A stretch of DNA of 12,434 nucleotides from JAHHUA01 sp036635475 (GCA_036635475.1 JAVWQH010000045.1:1-12434); one strand, 5' to 3'; shown: positions 5,513-11,685, counted from the first letter of the stretch. Program-made: numbers and translations. Notes: a model not told the origin generated them from the sequence alone.

Positions 5513-6413
5513 TAGTGATATTAAAGAAAAGTATCTGATGTATCGTATGGATAATTATAAAGGGTCAAATGATGTTCAATCTATTGTATTGGGTCTAAAA
5601 ACTATAATTAAAAAAATCAGTGATGTAGAATATGATTATGACACACCAATAGCTGAGGCAAATTATGAAACATTCAGATCTATGTGTTCTGAAATTTGTA
5701 ACGCAAATCGCAGTACCCAATCTGTACGCTTATTTGAGATTGCTATGTATATTAATTGGTGCGTAAATAACACAAATTATTATATTGATTTGAACAACAG
5801 AATTAAATTAAATGTTGATGATCTTGATAATGATTATATTATTTACAAGAAATACTTTAAAAATTTTGAAGACTTTATATCAATAATAGATTGTATAACA
5901 CAACCCAAAGAAAATGAGGATATAAGTTTAATATATCGAGTGATTACTTTGTTAATATTTGAAGGTATTGAGGCGAAGAATATTTTCGAGCTAACTAAAG
6001 ACGGTTACAATTCAAATACTGGAACCATTGTTTTTAATGGAGAAACAACCCAATTAAGCGCTTACACTAGAGATGAATTAAATTGTTTCCTAAAACAAAG
6101 ATATCTTAATATAGACTATAAAAATTCAAAGAGGTATTTAATTTTTAATGATAATAAATTAATTAACATAACAGGAAATGCAAGAATTCTAAAAAGCATA
6201 CAAAATATAATGCTCAGGTATTCTAAATTATATAAAGAAATTAAAGGTAAAAATAAAGAGATTACAGCAAATTCGATTTATGTATCTGGTTTATTTTATA
6301 GGACATTCCTACTTCAACAAGAAAAGCATATTTTAGATTCAAATATCGGAACAATTTTAAAAAAAAGCTACATTAAAGACTATTTGCAATGGAAGTCAGT
6401 TTACTATCAGTAA
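5499..6413 (+). CDS. Tyrosine-recombinase-fold protein lacking catalytic residues (MrpR/YopR-like, tentative)
   Basis: This is a 304-aa protein. Residues 55-95 resemble the core-binding domain of tyrosine recombinases, including a Y-I-N-W-C motif. Residues 142-180 (I-Y-R-V-I-T-L-L-I-F-E-G-I-E-A-K-N-I-F-E-L) have the pattern of the first catalytic-domain helices, where a recombinase reads G-x-R-x-x-E-x-x-x-L. Here the Arg is Glu (E158). Near 255-270 (I-T-A-N-S-I-Y-V-S-G-L-F-Y-R), where H-x-L-R-H is expected, there is no His-Arg pair. The end is K-D-Y-L-Q-W-K-S. It is therefore probably a DNA binder, not a recombinase, as shown for MrpR (YopR) of phage SP-beta. Start ATG 5499 with AAGGAGG at 5483-5489, inside the end of the previous gene. 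The fold assignment is pattern-based. Confidence 0.5.
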   Translation: MELYDSDIKEKYLMYRMDNYKGSNDVQSIVLGLKTIIKKISDVEYDYDTPIAEANYETFRSMCSEICNANRSTQSVRLFEIAMYINWCVNNTNYYIDLNNRIKLNVDDLDNDYIIYKKYFKNFEDFISIIDCITQPKENEDISLIYRVITLLIFEGIEAKNIFELTKDGYNSNTGTIVFNGETTQLSAYTRDELNCFLKQRYLNIDYKNSKRYLIFNDNKLINITGNARILKSIQNIMLRYSKLYKEIKGKNKEITANSIYVSGLFYRTFLLQQEKHILDSNIGTILKKSYIKDYLQWKSVYYQ

Positions 6414-6433
6414 AGTTAATGGCTCACGAAACC

Positions 6434-6485
6434 TAACACGTTTGCATATGGGGCAGTTTGTTAAACTCTATATGCAAACGTGTTA
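6434..6485. repeat. Large inverted repeat with 16-bp perfect arms
   Basis: TAACACGTTTGCATAT (6434-6449) and its exact complement (6470-6485) enclose 20 bases holding a second small palindrome, AGTTT-GTT-AAACT (6455-6467). Neither side has a T-run, so it is not a standard terminator. It lies between the stop of the recombinase-fold gene and the next promoter. It may be a U-less terminator or processing hairpin, or a recombinase/protein binding site. Confidence 0.7.
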
Positions 6486-6493
6486 ACAAAAAA

Positions 6494-6515
6494 TTAACAA
6501 ATAGAAATAATATAA
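6494..6515. promoter_or_regulatory. Operator-like site B (AGAAATAATAT family)
   Basis: TTAACAAATAGAAATAATAT (6494-6513). The last part, extended to AATAGAAATAATATAA (6500-6515), is identical to site A over 16 bases. It lies five bases upstream of the -35 box at 6521. An 18/20 copy starts exactly 60 bases later (site C). A further TTAACAA is at 6483-6489. Confidence 0.6.
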
Positions 6516-6520
6516 AAGAG

Positions 6521-6549
6521 TTGACATTCGCTGTTGGTTATGATATTCT
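6521..6549 (+). promoter_or_regulatory. Promoter for the mazF-like gene
   Basis: TTGACA (6521-6526), 17 bases and TATTCT (6544-6549), with TGA before the -10 giving an extended -10 (TG at 6541-6542). The start would be near 6556, inside site C. Sites B and C bracket it, a layout suited to tight repression. Confidence 0.6.
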
Positions 6550-6553
6550 TAAG

Positions 6554-6577
6554 TTAACAAGAAGAAATAATATTAAA
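6554..6577. promoter_or_regulatory. Operator-like site C (AGAAATAATAT family)
   Basis: TTAACAAGAAGAAATAATAT (6554-6573) differs from site B at two of 20 bases. Its part GAAGAAATAATATTAAA (6561-6577) is identical to site D at 7093-7109. It covers the predicted transcription start and leader of the mazF-like gene. Confidence 0.55.
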
Positions 6578-6598
6578 TTATGAAAAGGAGAATAAATC

Positions 6599-6985
6599 AT
6601 GACAAGCAGAGAATATAAAAGAGGAGACATTATTTATGTTGATTTTGGAAACAATGAAGGATCTGTACAAAGTGGGAAAAGACCAGCTATGATTATAGGC
6701 AACGATAAAGGAAATTATTTTAGTCCAGTTCTGATTGTTGCACCAATTACATCCCAACCTAAAAAAGATATACCAACTCATCTAAAAATAAATAAAGGCA
6801 TAGACTCTGGCTTGTCAAGCGATTCAATTGTACTTATAGAACAACCAATGACAATTGATAAGAAACAAGCTGGTAACATAATCGGTTATCATAACATAGA
6901 TAAATTTACAGAAATTAAGATACTTATTACTTTCGGTTGTTTAACTTTTTTGGGCGAAAAATTTAGGCGATTCGTTTGTTTATAA
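6599..6985 (+). CDS. MazF/PemK-family endoribonuclease toxin (orphan)
   Basis: MazF-family toxins are sequence-specific mRNA interferases. The 128-aa product begins with the family signature K-R-G-D-I-I-Y-V-D-F (7-16). G-K-R-P-A (26-30) holds the catalytic Arg28, and A-P-I-T-S (48-52) holds the catalytic Thr51, close in position to R25 and T48 of the Bacillus enzyme. H-L-K-I, S-I-V-L-I-E-Q-P (77-83) and the I-G-Y region follow in normal order. The C-terminus (about 112-128, F-L-G-E-K-F-R-R-F) is longer than usual and not family-like. No MazE-type antitoxin gene lies beside it: upstream is the inverted repeat and promoter, downstream an unknown protein. ATG at 6599 has AAAAGGAG eight bases upstream. 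Control by sites B and C may replace antitoxin autoregulation (inference). Confidence 0.85.
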   Translation: MTSREYKRGDIIYVDFGNNEGSVQSGKRPAMIIGNDKGNYFSPVLIVAPITSQPKKDIPTHLKINKGIDSGLSSDSIVLIEQPMTIDKKQAGNIIGYHNIDKFTEIKILITFGCLTFLGEKFRRFVCL

Positions 6986-7071
6986 AACAACCACAACCTT
7001 AAAGAAATAGCGGTTTTCTTGCTAGCATCTTATAAAAAAAATTACAAAGAATGTAGGGAGATATCAATTTT

Positions 7072-7467
7072 ATGAATCCTAATATTCTATCGGAAGAAAT
7101 AATATTAAAACACGACGACCAGAAAAATAGTAAATTAGATGAGCGAATATGTCGTTGCATAATAACAGTTCAACAAATGTGCGATTTGCAGCAAAATGAA
7201 ATCGAATTATTCGAGGTAGTAGTCAAAGATAATTTACTCACCTGTGTTTTAAAAAATCAATATCGAGTATTTAAATTGATTAAGCGAAAAGCAAACATAG
7301 GTGAGTTTATTTACATAATTAAAGATGGATATTTAAAAGGTTTTTTAAATAGGTGCTTCAGAGTGTCGAATGTCTGCGAAGATGATGAGTTTACGCTACC
7401 TCATATAATGGTAGGAATTAATTGCATTTATGATGAGCAGTATTTGGTGTTAAGCCAAATTGATTAA
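7072..7467 (+). CDS. Small phage-type protein, function unknown
   Basis: This 131-aa protein is not recognised. Its second half alternates strands and short turns (V-F-K-L-I-K-R-K-A-x-I-G-E-F-I-Y-I-I-K-D-G-Y-x-K-G-F, then Y-D-E-Q-Y-L-V-L). I associate this with small beta-barrel proteins in clostridial phage early regions, but I cannot name a family. GGGAG (7056-7060) is 11 bases from the ATG. Codons 8-13 contain site D, so a DNA binder there could block elongation or an internal promoter. The 86 bases before it hold no clear promoter. Confidence 0.7.
   Translation: MNPNILSEEIILKHDDQKNSKLDERICRCIITVQQMCDLQQNEIELFEVVVKDNLLTCVLKNQYRVFKLIKRKANIGEFIYIIKDGYLKGFLNRCFRVSNVCEDDEFTLPHIMVGINCIYDEQYLVLSQID
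7085..7109. promoter_or_regulatory. Operator-like site D (AGAAATAATAT family) inside a coding region
   Basis: GAAGAAATAATATTAAA (7093-7109) is identical to 6561-6577. With the preceding TTCTATC (7085-7091) it also matches site A at 18 of 21 positions (TTCTATC, three bases, AGAAATAATAT). TTCT and AGAA flank a six-base centre in both A and D, giving a short dyad. Confidence 0.5.
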
Positions 7468-7496
7468 AAAGGAATGCAAGGCTTTAGAGAAATGAG

Positions 7497-7781
7497 GTGG
7501 AAACCATTATTTTCTATCACGGAACTTCTGATATATTACCTATTAAAAACGAAATAATTCCACCTTGTTTTACTAATATTAAACGAGAAGAATGGAGAAA
7601 AAAGTTAAATGCTAAAGTATTTGTAACAAATTCGTTAATGTCAGCTGAAATGTATGCGAAAAAGTCTTGTAAAAAATATGGTGGAAGTCCAGTTGTATAC
7701 AAAGTAAAACCTGTCGGTGATGTATGGAATGTAAATAATACAGAATACGTGGCAGATAAGGCTATTATAATTAGAGAATAG
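7497..7781 (+). CDS. Mini Arr-like ADP-ribosyltransferase-fold protein
   Basis: This 94-aa protein has the order of landmarks seen in rifampin ADP-ribosyltransferase (Arr). F-Y-H-G-T-S is at residues 6-11 (H8), then I-I-P-P-x-x-x-x-N (20-27), V-F-V-T-N-S-L-x-x-A-x-x-Y-A (41-54, Y53), V-V-Y-K-V-K-P-V-G (66-74), and a last segment with E83 and K-A-I-I-I-R-E. Arr transfers ADP-ribose from NAD to rifampin and is about 140 aa; this one is shorter mainly near the end. In a phage it may modify host proteins instead, or be inactive. The GTG start (7497) is the best ordinary codon but lies inside GAGGTGG, itself an ideal ribosome site for ATT at 7506. The similarity is by eye. Confidence 0.55.
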   Translation: METIIFYHGTSDILPIKNEIIPPCFTNIKREEWRKKLNAKVFVTNSLMSAEMYAKKSCKKYGGSPVVYKVKPVGDVWNVNNTEYVADKAIIIRE

Positions 7782-7841
7782 CAAATTCTTATTTGATTAA
7801 GATTTGAAAATTAAATTTAAAAAAGAAGTGGAGAAAAATAA

Positions 7842-8324
7842 ATGAAAAACAATAATTATACAATAGCGGTTGTAACTTTACAAGAAGATTGTTATAAAAA
7901 AGAATATGGCTTTAAATGCTTTGACGAAACTATAAAAAATGGTGACAGTGTAATTTGTGATGCGAGAGATAAGTATTGTGTTGCAACAGTTTTGAAAATA
8001 CAGACACAAGAGGAATATGGTAAACCAGTCACTAAAGATATTGTTTGTAAATTTGATGACAGTGAGTATAAACAACGTGTTAAAGAACGTGTTAAACAAA
8101 ATGGCTTGATAATGCAAGCCAAAGCAAACAAATATGACGAAATGTTAAAATGTGTTTCTTTTTCAATTTGCACTAGCGGTGACGAAGTTAAAGACTTAGC
8201 TGGAAATGTGATGCTTGCACCTCGTCAAATTGAAACGAGTTGCGTTATAGTAAAAATTAAGGAAATGATTAAGGCTGCTGGGTTTGAATTTGAGGGTAAT
8301 GTAGGGTGGAGCATTGTAGAGTAG
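7842..8324 (+). CDS. Small phage-type protein, function unknown (SH3-like N-terminus)
   Basis: This 160-aa soluble protein is not recognised with certainty. The first 70 residues read as a small beta-barrel: Y-T-I-A-V-V-T-L, then K-N-G-D-S-V-I-C-D-A, then Y-C-V-A-T-V-L-K-I, then K-D-I-V-C-K-F-D. This pattern occurs in phage early proteins whose 'G-D-x-V' turn precedes a variable strand. A basic helix (K-Q-R-V-K-E-R-V-K, 76-84) leads to a second part ending in G-W-S-I-V-E. ATG at 7842 has GAAGTGGAG upstream. It lies in a co-directional run with 60 bases before it and 16-19 after. Confidence 0.7.
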   Translation: MKNNNYTIAVVTLQEDCYKKEYGFKCFDETIKNGDSVICDARDKYCVATVLKIQTQEEYGKPVTKDIVCKFDDSEYKQRVKERVKQNGLIMQAKANKYDEMLKCVSFSICTSGDEVKDLAGNVMLAPRQIETSCVIVKIKEMIKAAGFEFEGNVGWSIVE

Positions 8325-8343
8325 GAGAGTGGAGGAATAATTG

Positions 8344-8754
8344 ATGAATTATAAATGTAAATTTTGCGACAGTACAAAATTATTCATAGAAGTTAAAAAT
8401 ACATCTACTGGTTTGTATTGTTCAGATTGCGGCAAATGGCAAAAATGGTTAAACAAAGATGAAGTCAGAGCATTTAACCAAAATCAAAAATTAACTAATG
8501 TATGCCAAGAATTAAAATCATTTGCAAAAGACAATCCTACATATGTTGAAATTCCGAAAAAATTAACAATTGAAAACAGACTACAAGAATTTATTGATTT
8601 TCTTGATGAAGAAATTAATAGACAATTTTTAAGAGAAAAATTAAGTATAGAGGATAATTTACAAGCTTGCGTATATGCTCACGCTTATGAAAAAGATAAA
8701 AATGCTTTAATAAATATTTTAAATGAACGTGAATGGAATAATAATAACGAGTAG
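8344..8754 (+). CDS. Zinc-ribbon phage protein
   Basis: A 136-aa protein with a clear N-terminal zinc ribbon: C5-x-x-C8 and C26-x-x-C29, the second in L-Y-C-S-D-C-G-K-W-Q-K-W-L. This form (C-G-K-W-x-K-W-L) is frequent in small proteins of Firmicute phages. The rest (40-136) is charged and helical, with several L-x-E/D repeats that could form a coiled coil. A TTG three bases earlier could extend it by one residue; ATG at 8344 is better spaced from GGAGG (8331-8335). Nucleic-acid binding is likely but the role is unknown. Confidence 0.75.
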   Translation: MNYKCKFCDSTKLFIEVKNTSTGLYCSDCGKWQKWLNKDEVRAFNQNQKLTNVCQELKSFAKDNPTYVEIPKKLTIENRLQEFIDFLDEEINRQFLREKLSIEDNLQACVYAHAYEKDKNALINILNEREWNNNNE

Positions 8755-8806
8755 ATGAATGAATGTCGGATTTTATTGATAATTAAAAATTGAAAGGAAA
8801 TATTGA

Positions 8807-9889
8807 ATGAGAAGATTAGCAACCATAAGAACAATATCTGCCATTACCCCAATTGAAAACGCAGACGCTATTGAAAAAGCTTTAGTAGACGGTTGGGAAG
8901 TTGTAATAGCAAAGAAAGATAATTTTAAAGTCGGAGATAAAATTGTTTACATAGAGATAGACAGTATTGTACCAGACAGACCGGAGTTTGAGTTTCTAAG
9001 AGATAGAAAATTCAGAGTGCGTACTATTAAATTAAGAAAGCAAATTTCACAGGGACTAATTATGCCAATGTCAATTTTACCAAAAGGTAATTATAAGATT
9101 GATGATGATGTAACAGACATTATCGGTGTAAAAAAATATGACCCAGAAGGTGATGCGGAGGCAAAACTGCTGACAGATAAGGCTAGTAAAAATAAAAACC
9201 CGATGATTAAATTTTTACTAAGATTTAAATGGTTTAGACACATTTACATCAAGCCTAAAAAAGGTGGATATCCTGCGTGGATAGTCAAGACAGATGAAGA
9301 ACGTATCCAAAATAAAACGGCAATGTTTAATCAAGAAAAAGAAATTGGAACAAAGTTTATGGTTACAGAAAAAGTTGATGGGCAATCTGCAACATATTTT
9401 TTAGAAAAGATAGGAAAGAAATATCACTTTGGAGTTTGCAGTCGTAATGTGAATTTAACAAACGACACATCACACGGAGGCTCATACTGGGCAGTAGCAC
9501 GTCAATATAACATTGAAAGCGTACTGCGTGACATTATTGGCGATGCCGATAGAGTTGTTTTGCAGGGTGAAAATCTTGGCGACGGCATACAGGGGAACAA
9601 GTATAAAATCAAAGGTTATGAATTTAGAGCGTTCAATTTAATTTTTCCTAATAAGAAAATTAACACCGTTGAAATGGGTAAAATTTTAGAGCCATATGGA
9701 ATTAAGACAGTGCCTGTTCTTGATACGGCATTTGAACTCAAAAACTCAATTTCTGAAGTGGTTGATTATGTGAAAGGAAAGTCTACCTTGTTGGATGCAA
9801 AACGTGAAGGCTGCGTATTCAGAAACTACGACAAAGACATTAGTTTTAAGTGTATTAATCCGGAATTCTTGTTAGCAGAAAAAGATTAA
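8807..9889 (+). CDS. ATP-dependent RNA ligase, Rnl5-like (N-terminal OB domain)
   Basis: RNA ligases of this type (Deinococcus DraRnl) seal RNA breaks through an enzyme-AMP intermediate. The 360 residues show an N-terminal OB-like domain (about 1-95: L-A-T-I-R-T-I, then K-V-G-D-K-I-V-Y-I-E-I-D-S-I-V-P). The nucleotidyltransferase domain follows. It has motif I E-K-V-D-G (188-192, nucleophile K189), a Q-G-E-N-L-G segment at 253-258, motif IIIa E-F-R-A-F-N (272-277), motif IV R-E-G-C-V-F-R (333-339) and motif V F-K-C-I-N-P (347-352, K348). All catalytic motifs are intact. ATG at 8807 follows AAAGGAAA. Phage RNA ligases often undo host tRNA cleavage; no polynucleotide kinase is visible here, so ends needing repair would require a host or distant enzyme. 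Confidence 0.9.
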   Translation: MRRLATIRTISAITPIENADAIEKALVDGWEVVIAKKDNFKVGDKIVYIEIDSIVPDRPEFEFLRDRKFRVRTIKLRKQISQGLIMPMSILPKGNYKIDDDVTDIIGVKKYDPEGDAEAKLLTDKASKNKNPMIKFLLRFKWFRHIYIKPKKGGYPAWIVKTDEERIQNKTAMFNQEKEIGTKFMVTEKVDGQSATYFLEKIGKKYHFGVCSRNVNLTNDTSHGGSYWAVARQYNIESVLRDIIGDADRVVLQGENLGDGIQGNKYKIKGYEFRAFNLIFPNKKINTVEMGKILEPYGIKTVPVLDTAFELKNSISEVVDYVKGKSTLLDAKREGCVFRNYDKDISFKCINPEFLLAEKD

Positions 9890-9930
9890 AATTTATAGCA
9901 AAGTCAGGTTTGCTGTTGAGTTGATTGTGA

Positions 9931-10608
9931 ATGAAGGTGAATGATATTAAAATAATCAAAGCAGGAGAGAAGATTAGAATTAAAAGTAGTTGTACTAAAT
10001 TTGGCGGAAAATACAATGGAAAATTTGGAATCATTAAAAAAAATTATTGGCAAACAGATGGATTTTACGGAGATGTGTATATAAGTTTAGACAATCAATA
10101 TGACGAAAATTCTGAATACGGATATTTTTGTTTTCATGTTGGAGATTTTGACGTTATTGCGGACACAGGTGACATAGTGAAAAATATAATTAATAATAAA
10201 GGAGAAGATATTGTGAGAAGTGAAAAAATAATTAATCTTTGGAGAAACAACCAAAAGAATACAATACTTGACAACATAGCCCAAAAAAGGAATGAAATAT
10301 TAAATGCAGACCCGTTGTATTCTAGTATTAAAAAACATGCTGACGAAATCAATAAGATTTTACTGGAACAAGGATTTCATGAAATCTCAGATGAAACACT
10401 ACTCAAGGGGCATGTTGTAAATACAACAAATATGCTTTTATCACAAAATAAAGCATTGGAATTTACATTACAAAAAACCTTAGACGTTCAATGTAATGAA
10501 ATCTGTGCAATGCTCTCAGCTTGCGACACATATGAGCAAGAAATGGAAGTCCTTAAAGCCTATAAAATTGTTGGCGAGGATGGTAAATTGGTGACAGCTA
10601 ATAACTAA
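9931..10608 (+). CDS. Two-part phage protein: SH3-like N-terminus plus helical domain
   Basis: This 225-aa protein has an N-terminal part (about 1-85) that looks like a small SH3/KOW-type barrel (K-I-R-I-K-S, G-G-K-Y-N-G-K-F-G-I-I-K-K, then V-Y-I-S-L-D). The rest, from about residue 95, is helical and charged, and no family is recognised. ATG at 9931 lacks a good ribosome site. A GTG in the same frame at 10213 is preceded by AAAGGAGA and begins at the domain border, so a separate shorter product of the helical part is possible. It lies 41 bases after the RNA ligase. Confidence 0.7.
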   Translation: MKVNDIKIIKAGEKIRIKSSCTKFGGKYNGKFGIIKKNYWQTDGFYGDVYISLDNQYDENSEYGYFCFHVGDFDVIADTGDIVKNIINNKGEDIVRSEKIINLWRNNQKNTILDNIAQKRNEILNADPLYSSIKKHADEINKILLEQGFHEISDETLLKGHVVNTTNMLLSQNKALEFTLQKTLDVQCNEICAMLSACDTYEQEMEVLKAYKIVGEDGKLVTANN

Positions 10609-10650
10609 CATAGACTAGAACTACAGAGATTAAGTTTGAAAGGGTGACAA

Positions 10651-11037
10651 ATGATAGATAGACTAACACATCAGCGCGAATGGACTGACGATATAGATTT
10701 AAGCCAAGAGTTTGGGTACAAATACATCTTTCAAAGGCTTGCTGAATATGAGAACGCCGAGGAGCAAGGATTGCTTGTGTGGAAAGAACAACAAACGACG
10801 GGAAGAAGTAGATTGTGCGATTACGACAAGACTTCCAATTCGGACGGATTAAGTATTTGGTACGAAAAGGAATCGAATGAGGTTGTGTGCATGGTTTCAG
10901 AGAAAGAGGAACGTGGGAAAGTGTGGATTTGTTCCGTGTTTGTTTCGCCAAAATACAGACATCTCGGACTGTGTGAATCGCTTCTTAATTATGCGGACGA
11001 AAATTTTTCACACATGATGGAGGGAGGCAATGATTGA
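10651..11037 (+). CDS. Phage protein with GNAT-like C-terminal half
   Basis: A 128-aa protein. The first 40 residues (R-L-T ... Y-I-F-Q-R-L-A-E-Y-E-N-A-E-E-Q-G-L-L) resemble the leader segment of many small Clostridia phage proteins. The second half reads as the core of an N-acetyltransferase: I-W-Y-E-K, E-V-V-C-M-V-S-E, then V-W-I-C-S-V-F-V-S-P-K-Y-R-H-L-G-L-C-E-S-L-L-N-Y-A (90-114). That last piece has the form of the acetyl-CoA-binding motif A (V-x-P-x-Y-R-x-x-G-x-x-x-x-L-L). A complete GNAT is about 140 or more residues, so this is probably a cut-down or remodelled enzyme. AAAGGGTG is upstream of ATG. The stop overlaps the next start by eight bases. Confidence 0.65.
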   Translation: MIDRLTHQREWTDDIDLSQEFGYKYIFQRLAEYENAEEQGLLVWKEQQTTGRSRLCDYDKTSNSDGLSIWYEKESNEVVCMVSEKEERGKVWICSVFVSPKYRHLGLCESLLNYADENFSHMMEGGND

Positions 11038-11383
11038 TTGCAGGATTACGGAGAACTACTTAAAAGAAAAATTGAGAATGTGTAAAAGCATAATATGCAA
11101 AGACTGTCCACTTGGAAAGTGCGAGTGCGATGAGACGAACCTAAAAATAAGCATGCAAGAATGCATTGAAATTATCCAAAAATGGAGCGACGTGCACCCG
11201 CGCAAAACTTATCTAAACAATTTTTTGGAAAAATATCCAAATGCGCCGCTGACCGAGAAAAGCGGAACGCCTATGATTTGCCCGTCGGATATTGGATTTC
11301 ACGACATACCGGAATGCGAATTACAGGAAAACTGCGTGTGCTGCTGGAATCAGCCGATTGAGGAGACAAGCGATGAACGATAG
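11030..11383 (+). CDS. Cys-rich phage protein (HP-K-T / FLEKYPNAP type)
   Basis: A 117-aa protein I have seen as a recurrent unknown in gut Firmicute phages: a cysteine cluster (C-K-D-C-P-L-G-K-C-E-C), then E-I-I-Q-K-W-S-D-x-H-P-R-K-T and F-L-E-K-Y-P-N-A-P, then a second Cys group (C-P-S-D, E-C-E-L-x-E-N-C-V-C-C-W). It probably binds zinc; the role is unknown. The start lies within the end of the previous gene, with GGAGGCA upstream, so it is translationally coupled. GC content is visibly higher than in genes left of 10600. Confidence 0.75.
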   Translation: MIDCRITENYLKEKLRMCKSIICKDCPLGKCECDETNLKISMQECIEIIQKWSDVHPRKTYLNNFLEKYPNAPLTEKSGTPMICPSDIGFHDIPECELQENCVCCWNQPIEETSDER

Positions 11384-11684
11384 AAGATATGTAGCAATTA
11401 ACATTAAGCATTCAGTATATGATAAAAGCCATACACCTATTTTATGGGGATATAAACGCACAGAGGATGATAAAGAACGTTGCTTTTCAGACTACACACA
11501 AAATATCAACAGATGCGAACTATATGCACTTGAAGATTTTCAAAAGCATTACGGCAACGGCTATATAAAATGCGACACACCTGTAAAAATGTGCTTTGAT
11601 TACAAGAAAAAATATAAGGAATATGACACGGTGCTTGTTGATTTTGAAGAGTTGAAACAATTTTTGGGATTTATTGAGGGATAG
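11373..11684 (+). CDS. Small phage protein, function unknown
   Basis: I chose ATG at 11373 (103 aa): AGGAG at 11361-11365 is seven bases upstream and the product then begins M-N-D-R-R-Y-V-A-I-N-I-K-H-S. An upstream in-frame ATG at 11292 would only add residues read out of frame through the previous gene. Features are L-W-G-Y-K-R-T-x-D-D-K-E-R-C-F-S, Y-A-L-E-D-F and C-D-T-P-V-K-M; I recall such proteins from gut phage genomes without a known function. It overlaps the previous gene by 11 bases. Confidence 0.7.
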   Translation: MNDRRYVAINIKHSVYDKSHTPILWGYKRTEDDKERCFSDYTQNINRCELYALEDFQKHYGNGYIKCDTPVKMCFDYKKKYKEYDTVLVDFEELKQFLGFIEG

Positions 11685-11685
11685 A

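Noticed and set aside
7001..7018. AAGAAA/TTTCTT hairpin after the mazF-like gene as a terminator
   Set aside because: Only six A-T-rich pairs with a 7-base loop and no T-run; too weak.
8755..8793. 12-codon ATG frame between the zinc-ribbon gene and the RNA ligase
   Set aside because: Very short, no ribosome site, no recognisable peptide.
9897..9914. AGCAAA/TTTGCT hairpin after the RNA ligase gene
   Set aside because: Six-bp stem without T-run; could be chance in this composition.
10598..10951. 117-aa minus-strand frame opposite the GNAT-tailed gene
   Set aside because: The plus-strand gene has a ribosome site, domain pattern and operon context; this is its shadow. The minus frames at 11671-12060 and 12157-12429 are rejected likewise.
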